DNA from: Chamaecrista fasciculata
Taxonomy: Eukaryota > Streptophyta > Magnoliopsida > Fabales > Fabaceae
NCBI GenBank assembly: GCA_003254925.1
Contig: QANZ01017464.1
Coordinates: forward strand, 1 to 64,000
DNA length: 64,000 nucleotides
Direction: 5' to 3'
Under the pieces are notes generated by a model. It ran no database searches and had not been told where the DNA came from. It worked only from the letters and a program-made list of their open reading frames with translations. Shown here piece after piece: positions 37,391 to 47,930 of this stretch (position 1 is its first letter; each line of letters starts with the position of its first letter). The position numbers were made by a program, and so were the translations under genes.

Positions 37391-37720
37391 AACAGGAAGC
37401 TGGCGGTGACAGTCAAGTCAGCCGATACCTCAAAGTAGGTAATCCAGCACATAAGATAATTCAACAGTATAATAATCATTCATTATTTATATCCTATTCA
37501 TTCAAATACACATTATCCATAAAGCATTCATACCACAACGCTGGCGGGGACATCGCGTCAACCCTTACATCCATATAAGGCTTCATACCTCTATACAGGA
37601 ATACCAGCCCATCAATACCACAATATAATAATCCATAATATCACAACGCTGGTGGTGACAAATCGTGTCAACCAAATACCCCACAATAGGTAAGCCAGCC
37701 CAACGTGTCATGATCAAATA
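37391..37720. repeat. Three degenerate repeats of about 120 bp within the solo LTR
   Basis: Units begin near 37391, 37537 and 37645 with GCTGGYGGKGACA followed by GTCA about ten bases later, then runs of CATCCAT and TAATAATCCAT-like sequence. Spacing is irregular and copies are diverged. They could be promoter or packaging repeats of the LTR. Confidence 0.5.
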
Positions 37721-37907
37721 ACAGTGGTCATCCTGACCAAGGCATCCGGAACGTCTCCCGGTGTGCAATACCAAACAGCCTGTCACTTAAGGAATCCACC
37801 AAAGGACATTACCCGACTATTCATCGCGAATAATGGGGAGGAACTCATCACTTCCTCAGTGAATCATGACACAACTCCATCATACCATATTTCAACACCT
37901 TTCATAC

Positions 37908-38819
37908 TGTTGGGCTTGGTCACTCCAAGTGAAGGCCCATTCTCAAGTCAGCCCAAGGCTTTGCCCCAGCAGCTAGGGTTTCATTTTCTGGTGTGGAGTG
38001 GTGTGGAGAGCAAGCCAAGCAAAAATGGTAGAGAGTAAGAAAAACGCATAGTGAGAGAGGGTGAAAACCTAGAAACTGTTTTTCTCTGGCAGCAGTTACT
38101 TCCGGCGAAATCCAACGGTGCAACCTTCTCCGATCAAGCTGAAATTTGGAGGGTATGTTCTTGACATCCTAGTCTTGATATCCTACGGTCAGTTTTTCGA
38201 TTGGAGCTTTGGTTTGGTAGAAACGGATTTTTGAAGTTCAAGGAGCGTCCTATCCAGACTTCCTGAACGACGTTTATTGTCGGACAACTCCAACGGTGAG
38301 ATCTTCTCCGAATGAGCTGAAATTTTGAGGTTATGTTTCGGACATTCTGTTCCTTATATCCTACGGTCAGTTTTTGGATTGGAGATGATTTAGGTATTCC
38401 GATTGGGTCTTGAAGTGCTGCTCTGTTTTGTGCGTTTTTTTCTTTGTTGTCTCAACTTTATTTGTGCTTGGAGATTTGGGTATTTGTTGGAGGAAGCTTG
38501 TGAGTTGAATATATTGTTTTAGGGTCTGTTGAGAGAATATTGCCCTAGATATATTTTGTAGGCTCATTTTGTTAGTGCTTCTTGTACCCAAATTTTGTAA
38601 GACAATGTTGTTTACCTCTTTTGTGGTTGTGAGAGGTTGTATAGTTGTATTCTTTGATTGATGCAATAATACTAGTTAGACATTGTTATTTGAATCCTTG
38701 GGCAATTGGGCGAAAGTATTGTATTCCATTTTTCTGTTTTGGAATTGTTATAGTGGTTTGTAGTTTTACCGGCATTTCTGCTTCCGCTGCGCCGCCGCCA
38801 ACCACGCTTGCGCCCGACA
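37908..38819 (+). repeat. 5' LTR of the copia element
   Basis: 912 bp, TG...CA, same length as the 3' LTR at 42842-43753. It should contain the element's promoter and poly(A) signal. The 99-codon minus-strand frame present identically in both LTRs is not a gene. Confidence 0.92.
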
Positions 38820-38821
38820 AG

Positions 38822-38834
38822 TGGTATCAAAGCC
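38822..38834 (+). other. Primer-binding site (initiator tRNA-Met type)
   Basis: TGGTATCAAAGCC begins two bases after the 5' LTR and matches the complement of the plant initiator tRNA-Met 3' end except for one base. Confidence 0.85.
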
Positions 38835-38844
38835 AGGTTCAACA

Positions 38845-41800
38845 ATGTCTACTATGAAAGTTGACATCGAGAAATTTGATGGGAATATCAACTTCAGTTT
38901 ATGGCAAGTTAGAATGCTTGCCATGTTAACGCAAAATGGCCTGAAGAAGGCTTTGTTCGGAAAATCAAAGAAACCCGCAACAATGAGCGAGGATGAATGG
39001 AATGAGATGGATGATAAAGCTCTCACCGCTATTCAATTGAATCTCAGTAATGATGTTCTGCAAGAGGTTCTTTCAGAGAAGACATCAGCAGATTTGTGGG
39101 TGAAGCTTGAGGAGTTGTATTTGACTAAGTCTTTGGCAAACCGACTAGTCTTGAAGCAACGTCTTTTCAGTTTGAGAATGTCTGAAGGTACATCCATTAA
39201 AGCTCATATAAGTGAGTTTATTTCTTTGGTTAATGACTTGAAAAATGTTGATGTGAAAGTTGAGGAAGAAGATCAAGCCATGTTGTTGTTATGTTCATTG
39301 CCTTCATCGTTTAAGCATTTTAGAGAGACAATCATTTATGGTCGATCAGAGCTTAAATTTGATGATGTTAAGTCCTCTTTATTGAGTAAAGACAAATTGG
39401 ATAATGAACTTCCATCTACAAGATCCAATGAGTCGGCTTCTAGTTTGGTTGTTAGAGGTAGAAGCAATGAGAGGAATTTTGGCAATAACAAGCAAAAGGG
39501 TAGATCAAAGTCTTCAACAAAGGATTTCAAGTGTCATCATTGTGGTGAATCCGGACATATAAAGAAATTTTGCTGGAAATTGAAAAGAGAGAAGAAAAAG
39601 GGCAAATCCAAGAAAAGAGATGATCATAATAAAAGGGAAGAAACAGGTGACCAAAGTACTGCTACAGTTGAAGAATTCTTCGTTATTATTGGTGAAGATA
39701 TTTTGAACTATTCTTGTCATGACTCCAGCTGGGTGATTGATAGTGGTGCAACTATTCATTGCACTTCAAGGAGAGATTTTTTCTCATCATATACACCGGG
39801 TGATTTTGGTGTCTTGAGGATGGGAAATGATGGCTCGTCCAAGATCATTGGCAGAGGAGATGTGTGCTTACAGACTTCCAATGGTACGCAGTTGATCCTT
39901 AAAGGTGTGAGGCATGCTCCAGATATCAGGCTTAATTTGATTTCAGTTCCACGGCTTGATGATGATGGGTATTGCAACAATTTTGGAAATTGTCAGTGGA
40001 AGCTTACCAAGGGGTCTTTGGTTGTAGCACGTGGCAAGAAGGAGCGTAATCTTTACTTTATGCAAGCTAAGCTATGTGAAGGCTTAGTTAATGTTGTTGA
40101 AGAAGAAAAGTGTACAGAACTGTGGCATAAAAGACTTGGTCATATGAGTCCTAAAGGGCTTGATATCTTAGTAAGGAAGAATATGCTCTCAGGTGTAAAA
40201 GGTATAAATTTGCAACCTTGTGAACACTGTTTAGCTGGAAAGCAAGCAAGGGCATCTTTTAAAAGTTCACCTCCTCACAGATCATCTCATATTTTAGACT
40301 TGGTGCATTCTGATGTTTGTGGCCCTGTGAGTACTAAATCTATTGGTGGTTCAGTGTACTTTGTTACTTTCATTGATGATCATTCCAGGAAAGTTTGGGT
40401 GTACACTATGAAGACCAAAGATCAAGTGTTTGATGTTTTTAAGAACTTTCATGCCAGTGTTGAGAGGCAAACTGGAAGAAAGTTGAAGTGCATCAGAACT
40501 GACAACGGTGGTGAATTTAGAGGTCCTTTTGATGACTACTGCAAAAGTCATGGTATTCGACACCAGTTCACTCCACCGAAGACTCCTCAGTTAAATGGTG
40601 TGGCAGAGAGGATGAATAGAACACTTGTTGAGAGAGTTAGATGCATGTTGTCTCATGCCAAGTTACCAAAACTTTTTTGGGCTGAGGCTTTACACACTGC
40701 GGCTTATCTCCTTAATCTATCTCCGTGTGTTCCTTTACAACAAGATCTTCCAGAGAAAGTTTGGAGCGGGAAAGATGTCTCCTACGAGCATTTGAAGGTA
40801 TTTGGTTGTAAAGTTTCTCTTCATATTCCTAAGGATGAGCGGTCAAAGCTTGATGCCAAAACCAAGCAATGCATTTTTCTTGGTTATGGTCTTGATGAGT
40901 TTGGGTACAAACTTTATGATCCTAAGGAGAAGAAGATTATCAGGAGTAGAGATGTCGTGTTCTTTGAAGACCAGACCATTGAGGATATTGACAAGGGACC
41001 TGAGAAGTCAAGAACTCAAAGTGGTGATTCTACGAGTTATGACATTGGTCCGCCTATCTTGCAAGATCAAGTGTGTAATGACTTGCAAGGTGATGCACCA
41101 AATACAGGTGATGTGTATGTTCCTGCTGATGATGATATTTCTGAACCAGGTGATCAGTTAGCTGGAGAGCTAGATGCTCATTTAAGACGATCTAGTAGAG
41201 AACGTCGGCCGTCTGCAAGGTATTCTTCATTAGAATATGTGTTATTGTGTGACGGGGGAGAACCTGAAAGTTTTCAGGAGGCTGTAACTGATGAACACAG
41301 TGATGAGTGGTTTAGTGCTATGCAGGAAGAGATGAAGTCTTTCTTTGACAATGATACTTATGAGCTTGTTGAGCTTCCTAAGGGTAAGAGGGCCCTGAAG
41401 AACAAGTGGGTGTATAAGTTGAAAGTAGATGAGCATGCCACGTCTCCCAAGTATAAGGCAAGGCTTGTTGTCAAAGGCTTCAGTCAGAAGAAGGGAGTTG
41501 ATTTTGATGAAATCTTTTCTCCCGTTGTGAAGATGTCATCCATTCGTGCTGTTCTTGGCTTAGCAGCAAGTCAAGATTTAGAGATTGAGCAAATGGATGT
41601 GAAGACTGCTTTTCTCCATGGTGATTTGGAGGAAGAAATTTATATGGAACAGCCGGAGGGTTTTCAAGTTAAGGGTAAGGAAAACCTTGTTTGTCGTCTG
41701 AAGAAAAGTCTCTATGGGTTGAAGCAGGCACCCAGACAATGGTATAAGAAGTTTGAGTCTTTCATGTGTGAGCATGGCTTTGGAAAGACAACTTCAGACC

Positions 41801-42831
41801 ATTGTGTGTTTGTGAAGAATTTTCCAGAAGGTGATTTTCTTATTTTATTGCTTTATGTGGATGATATGCTGATAGTTGGTCATGATAAGTTCAAGATTGA
41901 CAAGCTTAAGAAAAATATGAGTCAATTCTTTGCCATGAAGGACTTAGGACCAGCGAAGACGATCCTTGGCATGAAAATCACGCGTAACAGGAAGACTGGA
42001 AAATTGTGGCTATCTCAAGAGAGATATATTGAGAAGGTGCTTGATAGGTTCAACATGAGTAAGGCGAAGGCTGTCAGTACTCCACTTGGTAGTCACACCA
42101 AGTTGAGCTCTAAACAATGTCCATCCACTGAGAGAGAGAAGGAACAAATGTTGAATGTTCCTTATGCTTCAGCTGTAGGTAGTTTGATGTATGCTATGAT
42201 TTGCACAAGGCCTGACATAGCCTATGCTGTTGGAGTTGTTAGCAGATTCCTCTCCAATCCCGGCAAAGAGCATTGGAATGCAGTTAAGTGGATCATGAGA
42301 TATCTCCGAGGCACTTCTAGTATGTCATTATGTTTTGGAAGTGAAAATCCTCTTTTAGTTGCCTATACTGATGCAGATATGGCAGGAGATATTGATTCTA
42401 GAAAGTCCACGTCTGGTTATATGGTTTGCTTTGCAGGGGGAGCTGTGTCTTGGCAATCTAAGTTGCAAAAGTGTGTGGCTCTTTCTACTACTGAAGCTGA
42501 GTTTATAGCAGCTACTGAAGCTTGTAAGGAACTCTTGTGGATGAAGAAATTTTTGTTAGAGATTGGGTTTAAGCAAGATCGATATTTGTTGTTTTGTGAC
42601 AACCAGAGCGCTATACATCTTGGTAAGAATCCTACATTTCACTATAAGTCTAAACACATAGACGTGAGGTATCATTGGATTCGAGATGTGCTTGAGTCGA
42701 AGATGCTTGAACTTGCCAAAATTCATACTGATGAGAATGGGTCGGATATGATGACGAAGATCCTCCCAAAATTGAAACACCAATTTTGTTGTAGCAAGGC
42801 TGGTTTGATGGAGCCTCCTTCATTGTCGTGA
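38845..42831 (+). CDS. Copia gag-pol polyprotein, uninterrupted
   Basis: The frame runs 1,328 aa from the ATG at 38845 (MSTMKVDIEKFDG); the in-frame GTG at 38821 lies in the primer-binding site and is not the start. Domain order: gag of the UBN2/retrotran type (about 5-210), CCHC zinc knuckle CHHCGESGHIKKFC (about 228), aspartic protease DSGATIH (about 298), GAG-pre-integrase LWHKRLGHM (about 425), integrase with HSDVCG, RTDNGGEF and ERMNRT (about 488-600), reverse transcriptase with YVDDMLIV (about 1004), RNase H with DADMAGD, TTEAEF and DNQSAIHLGKNP (about 1172-1260). Integrase before reverse transcriptase is the copia order. No stop or frameshift is seen, so the element is probably competent. 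Confidence 0.95.
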   Translation: MSTMKVDIEKFDGNINFSLWQVRMLAMLTQNGLKKALFGKSKKPATMSEDEWNEMDDKALTAIQLNLSNDVLQEVLSEKTSADLWVKLEELYLTKSLANRLVLKQRLFSLRMSEGTSIKAHISEFISLVNDLKNVDVKVEEEDQAMLLLCSLPSSFKHFRETIIYGRSELKFDDVKSSLLSKDKLDNELPSTRSNESASSLVVRGRSNERNFGNNKQKGRSKSSTKDFKCHHCGESGHIKKFCWKLKREKKKGKSKKRDDHNKREETGDQSTATVEEFFVIIGEDILNYSCHDSSWVIDSGATIHCTSRRDFFSSYTPGDFGVLRMGNDGSSKIIGRGDVCLQTSNGTQLILKGVRHAPDIRLNLISVPRLDDDGYCNNFGNCQWKLTKGSLVVARGKKERNLYFMQAKLCEGLVNVVEEEKCTELWHKRLGHMSPKGLDILVRKNMLSGVKGINLQPCEHCLAGKQARASFKSSPPHRSSHILDLVHSDVCGPVSTKSIGGSVYFVTFIDDHSRKVWVYTMKTKDQVFDVFKNFHASVERQTGRKLKCIRTDNGGEFRGPFDDYCKSHGIRHQFTPPKTPQLNGVAERMNRTLVERVRCMLSHAKLPKLFWAEALHTAAYLLNLSPCVPLQQDLPEKVWSGKDVSYEHLKVFGCKVSLHIPKDERSKLDAKTKQCIFLGYGLDEFGYKLYDPKEKKIIRSRDVVFFEDQTIEDIDKGPEKSRTQSGDSTSYDIGPPILQDQVCNDLQGDAPNTGDVYVPADDDISEPGDQLAGELDAHLRRSSRERRPSARYSSLEYVLLCDGGEPESFQEAVTDEHSDEWFSAMQEEMKSFFDNDTYELVELPKGKRALKNKWVYKLKVDEHATSPKYKARLVVKGFSQKKGVDFDEIFSPVVKMSSIRAVLGLAASQDLEIEQMDVKTAFLHGDLEEEIYMEQPEGFQVKGKENLVCRLKKSLYGLKQAPRQWYKKFESFMCEHGFGKTTSDHCVFVKNFPEGDFLILLLYVDDMLIVGHDKFKIDKLKKNMSQFFAMKDLGPAKTILGMKITRNRKTGKLWLSQERYIEKVLDRFNMSKAKAVSTPLGSHTKLSSKQCPSTEREKEQMLNVPYASAVGSLMYAMICTRPDIAYAVGVVSRFLSNPGKEHWNAVKWIMRYLRGTSSMSLCFGSENPLLVAYTDADMAGDIDSRKSTSGYMVCFAGGAVSWQSKLQKCVALSTTEAEFIAATEACKELLWMKKFLLEIGFKQDRYLLFCDNQSAIHLGKNPTFHYKSKHIDVRYHWIRDVLESKMLELAKIHTDENGSDMMTKILPKLKHQFCCSKAGLMEPPSLS

Positions 42832-42841
42832 GGGGGAGATT

Positions 42842-43753
42842 TGTTGGGCTTGGTCACTCCAAGTGAAGGCCCATTCTCAAGTCAGCCCAAGGCTTTGCCC
42901 CAGCAGCTAGGGTTTCATTTTCTGGTGTGGAGTGGTGTGGAGAGCAAGCCAAGCAAAAATAGTAGAGAGTAAGAAAAACGCATAGTGAGAGAGGGTGAAA
43001 ACCTAGAAACGGTTTTTCTCTGGTAGCAGTTACTTCCGGAGAAATCCAACGGTGAAACCTTCTCCGATCAAGCTGAAATTTGGAGGGTATGTTCTTGACA
43101 TCCTAGTCTTGATATCCTACGGTCTGTTTTTCGATTGGAGCTTTGGTTTGGTAGAAACGGATTTTTGAAGTTCAAGGAGCGTCCTATCCAGACTTCCTGA
43201 ACGACGTTTATTGTCGGAAAAATCCAACGGTGAGATCTTCTCCGAATGAGCTGAAATTTTGAGGTTATGTTTCGGACATTCTGTTCCTTATATCCTACGG
43301 TCAGTTTTTGGATTGGAGATGATTTAGGTATTCCGATTGGGTCTTGAAGTGCTGCTCTGTTTTGTGCGTTTTTTTCTTAGTTGTCTCAACTTTATTTGTG
43401 CTTGGAGATTTGGGTATTTGTTGGAGGAAGCTTGTGAGTTGAATATATTGTTTTAGGGTCTGTTGAGAGAATATTGCCCTAGATATATTTTGTAGGCTCA
43501 TTTTGTTAGTGCTTCTTGTACCCAAATTTTGTAAGACAATGTTGTTTACCTCTTTTGTGGTTGTGAGAGGTTGTATAGTTGTATTCTTTGATTGATGCAA
43601 TAATACTAGTTAGACATTGTTATTTGAATCCTTGGGCAATTGGGCGAAAGTATTGTATTCCATTTTTCTGTTTTGGAATTGTTATAGTGGTTTGTAGTTT
43701 TACCGGCATTTCCGCTTCCGCTGCGCCGCCGCCAACCACGCTTGCGCCCGACA
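42842..43753 (+). repeat. 3' LTR of the copia element
   Basis: 912 bp, preceded by a GA-rich polypurine tract and followed by the CATAC target duplication. It differs from the 5' LTR at about ten visible sites. Confidence 0.92.
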
Positions 43754-43758
43754 CATAC

Positions 43759-44460
43759 ATTATTCATAACCACATATAACAATTCACAATTCAATAATCT
43801 CATTCTCTTCAATTACATATCATTCATTACATTTATCCACTTTACTCAAATACTCTTCCAATTATCATCATATCATCATCCATATACTCAATTATATTCA
43901 CAATTCCATATCATACATTCTCATTTTTCCATCAAGAATCCACAACTAACACAATCATCAACTTTTACCGATCATTCATTTATAATCACATATTCAACTC
44001 TTCATTTCTCATACAATTTATCCAACTAGCATAATCAAATGCATAATTGGACACAAAGGTCAATCCATTTATCCATTCTCATAATTCCCTTATCATTCAT
44101 CAATTATTTACATATATCTTTCATACATGATTACATATCATACACACCAAACCATATGTTCTTAGTCAATTACACAAAACCATTTCATATTACATTTCCA
44201 TTCTTATATAATTTATCAAACTAATTCATATTCTTTAACCATTTAATTTCCAATCATCAAAATATCACTTATTCATCATACATATACAAAACTCATCAAA
44301 TATCAATTATAATATCATATATTCATCAAAATGTCATAAACACATATAAACCCTATTTTTCAAACTTCAAGCATTCTTGACCAATTCTCATACTAAACAT
44401 ATTCAACTAACTTTAATCACAATAAATAACTCTTATCATGTCATAAAACATACATGCATC
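43759..44460. other. Strongly G-poor stretch in the solo LTR
   Basis: For about 700 bases the plus strand is almost free of G and made of A, T and C, in blocks such as CATTCAT and ATCATCATC. The minus strand, which is the LTR sense strand, is correspondingly C-poor. No gene is seen. Confidence 0.7.
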
Positions 44461-46812
44461 AAGATTATCACAAAATCATTCAACTTCAGAAAATCCTAAG
44501 CAAACAAATGAGAGAAGTATGCTTTGAAGTGAGGAGAAAGAGAAGAACCCTACCTAGAAACGATTTGGTCCCTCAAACTCCAGAAATTCTGCATATTTAC
44601 CAAAACTGGCGTCATTTTCGATCTCGAATTACTCTCCATCCAACCGTTGGAATTGCAAATTCGAACCAGGGTTAGCTTCGCCTCTTTCTCAGCTTCGATT
44701 CGAGGGGTAGAACGTTGAAAACGGATCGTTGGATGTGAAGATATCGACTATTCTTTCTTACTTCCTCCAAACCCTCGCTGCTCTGTTTTTCTCTGCGAAA
44801 TTTCCTCCTTCTCTCGTTCCTCTTATAAGTGTGTATTAAAACACTTAGGGGAAAACTATATTTCTTCCCCCCAAACTTTCTAACTTCTATTAAAACACTC
44901 CCTAACATTTCTTTTCTCTCACAACTTTCTTAGTTATTACATTCTAATCCCACTTATCATGTTCATACTCACAAATTTAATTACTTCTATTATAATTACA
45001 ACTTCTAAAAGTTGCAATTCAGTCCCTTACTACTTCCGGGTATTACATTATTTCAGTTTGTGCTTCCTCCCTTACTCTTGGATTCCTCATCAGCTCTGAC
45101 ATAGCCCAGTCTATTGTTGTTGCTGATGTGTCTGTTCCCGCACCAAACAGGTCCTGCATAATCAATGTTCAAGTTCTTTCTATATTAGACTAATCTGCAA
45201 TTTGAGTCCTTGGAAAATGCATGTTTCATTAAGGCGGTCCTCAGAATATAACCGCCATATGTCTTCTAAATTTTTTGAAAACCTATGAATAAAAGACCTT
45301 GTCTGTGGGCTAAATTGATAAGTTTTTGAATTTTTTTAAGACACAAATGATTATAATTATCTTTGACAGAACAAGAAATGCTGTTATTATTTTGTGAAAT
45401 ATATTCAATATGAGGAAAAGCTTTATAGTAGACCTACTAGTAGTGATAGTACTAACCCAAATCACTGCTTTGATGTTGTTGATTGTAAGTGGGATCTCAT
45501 GGATGGGATTTTGTTGAATTCTTAGAAGAACCTCAAGGAGAGTCTCATTCCCATCTTGTACTTTCATCTGCTGCTTTTCTAGGTTCTCCTTGATAGTGTC
45601 CTCTAATATCTCGTCAATCCTCTTGTGGAGCTTCTCCAATTTGGCCTTCAACCTGCTCATGAGATGAAGAGGCTTCCATGGAGGAAACAAATCAACCAGA
45701 TTAAATCCTCCTGCCAGGGCAACTGCTTCCTTATGCAGACACAGAAGTTCATTTTGGCGTTTGTGTTTGTCACCGAGTACTGCTTTTGCAACAAAGTGAC
45801 TCATCAGAGTGAAAATCCTGCTAGTGAGATCAATTGATGAGCCTGCAGATAATTGAATTGATTGTATGAGGTGAGCCACATCTTGTTCTCGCATGTAGGA
45901 AAAAGACTGAACCCTCTTGGCACTGAGAAGTTCAAGAGTACATATTTTTCTCATCTGCCTCTAGTAATCACCATACTGAGAGAAAATAATGTCTGCTGAG
46001 TGGCTACAAGTGGCTGTGGCCTATTCAGAAAACAAAGATCATGTGTTTTTGTGATCAGCTCTGCCATGCTTGGGGATGATGCAATGACTGTAGAAATTTG
46101 ACCAAGTTGTAAGTGCATCAAAGGTCCATATCTCTGAGAAAGTTCTCGAAGAGCATGGTGTGGAAGTGAGCCTGCTACTGCTAGTTGATGAAGGTTTCCT
46201 ATCAGACGTAGCTTCCATGGCCCTGGAGGAAGTTTAGGAACCACACTCTTAGCATGGCCTACTTTAGAATTGTGAATCTTTGCTTGCCAAAGCAACAGGA
46301 ACAAGAAGAGGAGGAAGAAGAAAGTAACCAGTAAAACCAAGAAAGAAGATTGGAATTGCATCTTTTGGGTTGAAGGTGTTTAGTTCAATCTTCAGGGGTT
46401 CTTAAAGTGTTGAATGGTTGAATGGATGATTTAATGATTGATGAGTCTTACCTAAAACAATCTAAAAAGAAAATGCAAGACTCATCAATCATTAAATCAT
46501 CCATTTTGGAAAGACAGCATTAGGTGACAAATTTGTCGTTTCATCAAAATATTATATGCCACATCAAATTTTATGGGTTGCCAAGTGAATGTTAGAGTTT
46601 CCAAGTCAGTAAATAAATATTTTCATAGTCAATAAAATAAAATAACTCAAACCTAGTTATTCTTACCTTAAATTCATTGCTGCCGTTTGAAGCTCTTGGA
46701 TAACAAAAAAAAACACTGAGCCATTGATGAACGAATGCAGAGCCATGGATGATCTCGAAGCATTAAGTCCATTTCAGCACTCTCATCTCCACTGCATCAG
46801 TCTTCACAATGG

Positions 46813-46920
46813 CTTGGAATGTTGCATCGAGAAGGATCTTCCCATAGTCATACCCAATATTCCATGGTTTGGATTGTTGCATCGAGAAGGATTTCTCAGT
46901 CATACCCAATATTCCATGGC
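46813..46920. repeat. Two-copy tandem repeat of about 55 bp
   Basis: TTGCATCGAGAAGGAT and TCATACCCAATATTCCATGG occur twice in a row. The minus-strand frame (LLDATFQAIVKTDAVEMRVL) could be a piece of an old gene, but I do not recognise the family. Confidence 0.7.
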
Positions 46921-46976
46921 AAACAACGACAATGAGTAACACCAAAAGCATAATGTGTATATATATATATATATAT

Positions 46977-47360
46977 TGGCAAAAACATTATTTTTTCTCC
47001 AAACTTTATATTAAACGTTAATTTCATCTTGAATATTTTTTTACGGACAATTTTATCCCCAATATTTCATATTTTAGTCAATTTTATCCCTAAATCAATT
47101 TCCTTCAATAAATTAACGACATATTTCATCTTATTTTCCAATTTGAGTTAAAATTTGAGTTTCCTTTTCTATCAGTTTTATATTTAATGTCATTAGCTAT
47201 ATAGAATCAGTCATTAATATTTGGTTAAAATAAAGGGGAAGGACAAAATTGACCAAAATGTGAAATATTTGGGACAAAATTGACTACAAGAAAAAGAATA
47301 AGGATAAAATTGACAACTGGTGTAAAGTTTGAGGACCAAAAGGGTACCTTTGTCTATTTT
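46977..47360. mobile_element. Degraded MULE-like inverted-repeat element
   Basis: Blocks of AATTTTATCCC and TTTCATATTTTAGTCAATTTT on the left are mirrored on the right by GGACAAAATTGAC and AAATATTTGGGAC. The exact ends and target duplication could not be set. No coding capacity. Confidence 0.5.
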
Positions 47361-47930
47361 CTTTTCCATGTTTTTGATTTGTTTATATGAGAGGAGCTGT
47401 TTGCTCGTCAATGATTTGGTTTTCGCAAAGTATTTTTATTAAGAATCTGAATTGTTATAATTTTAATTTAGTGTTTAAAATAATTTGTTTGTATCAGAAT
47501 TATCAACTTAAAATATTATAATCAAAATATCAGTAATCAGATATAAGTGTGGGGTACCAAGATGGAGAAATTGCAATTTCAACATGAGAGAGGAGACGGT
47601 GCTTGACAAATGACAATAATAGAAGGCGAATTCAAACGAAACTCGTTACGAGTACCTCATCTTCCACACTACAAATCAAAAAGTCCCACCACGTTAATCA
47701 GATGGAACTCAATGTCTACCACGATTTTGGAAATTAAACCTAAGACAACAATCCACATTTTTGTCTTATAATAAATAATAATGCCTTCGAAATCATTTAA
47801 AATAATAATAACAAATAATGCCTCTGAAATTTGAATCCACATTATCAATAAGTACTTGGGTTTCATACTCCCAGTGGCTAGTATATCGTATTATTATTGT
47901 ATCAGGGGAATATACTGGAACTACATAAAG

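Larger units (their letters stand above)
37903..43758 (+). mobile_element. Complete Ty1/copia retrotransposon, young
   Basis: Target duplication CATAC at 37903-37907 and 43754-43758. The 5' LTR is 37908-38819 and the 3' LTR 42842-43753, 912 bp each, both TG...CA (TGTTGGGC to CCCGACA). I count about ten differences between them (about 1.1%). The primer-binding site TGGTATCAAAGCC (38822-38834) matches the initiator tRNA-Met type. The polypurine tract GAGGGGGAGA (42830-42839) lies just before the 3' LTR. One uninterrupted polyprotein frame lies between. Everything needed for transposition appears present. The lineage looks Tork/Tnt1-like; this is inferred from the protein's general layout. Confidence 0.93.
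36931..45055 (-). mobile_element. Apparent solo LTR (about 2.3 kb) interrupted by a copia element
   Basis: With the copia element removed, 36931-37902 plus 43754-45055 form one insertion in exon 2 of locus D. On the minus strand it starts TGTAATACCCGG and ends GATGTTACA, that is TG...CA with short inverted ends. It is flanked by a 5-bp duplication AATAA. There is no internal coding sequence and no second LTR, which fits a solo LTR left by recombination of a long-LTR (probably Ty3/gypsy) retrotransposon. The assignment to gypsy is inference from LTR length. Confidence 0.65.
36372..46361 (-). pseudogene. Cytochrome P450, CYP71D-like, locus D, split by nested retroelements
   Basis: Exon 1 is 46361-45457. 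Exon 2 begins at 45153 and runs to about 45056, then continues at 36930 down to about 36400. Damage seen: (1) about 20 bases lost after NRPQPLVA in exon 1, shifting the frame; (2) the conserved C-helix Trp of YWRQMRK is a TAG stop (about 45961); (3) an 8.1-kb insertion in exon 2, with target duplication AATAA; (4) one extra T near 36440 that changes the C-terminus to [20 protein letters not shown] and the [10 protein letters not shown] heme loop remain readable in the 3' part. It is a duplicate of C (shared VGHAKSVV linker and flanks) and cannot make an enzyme. Confidence 0.9.
46362..47930. other. Intergenic region between P450 D and P450 E
   Basis: Contains a small tandem repeat (46813-46920), a degraded inverted-repeat element (about 46977-47360) and a block (47560-47840) matching 34640-34890. 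That block is the shared upstream sequence of the C/D duplication. No gene is recognised. Confidence 0.5.

Noticed and set aside
38367..38666. 99-codon minus-strand open frame, identical at 43301-43600
   Set aside because: It occurs twice only because it lies in both LTRs of the copia element; no homology to a protein family.
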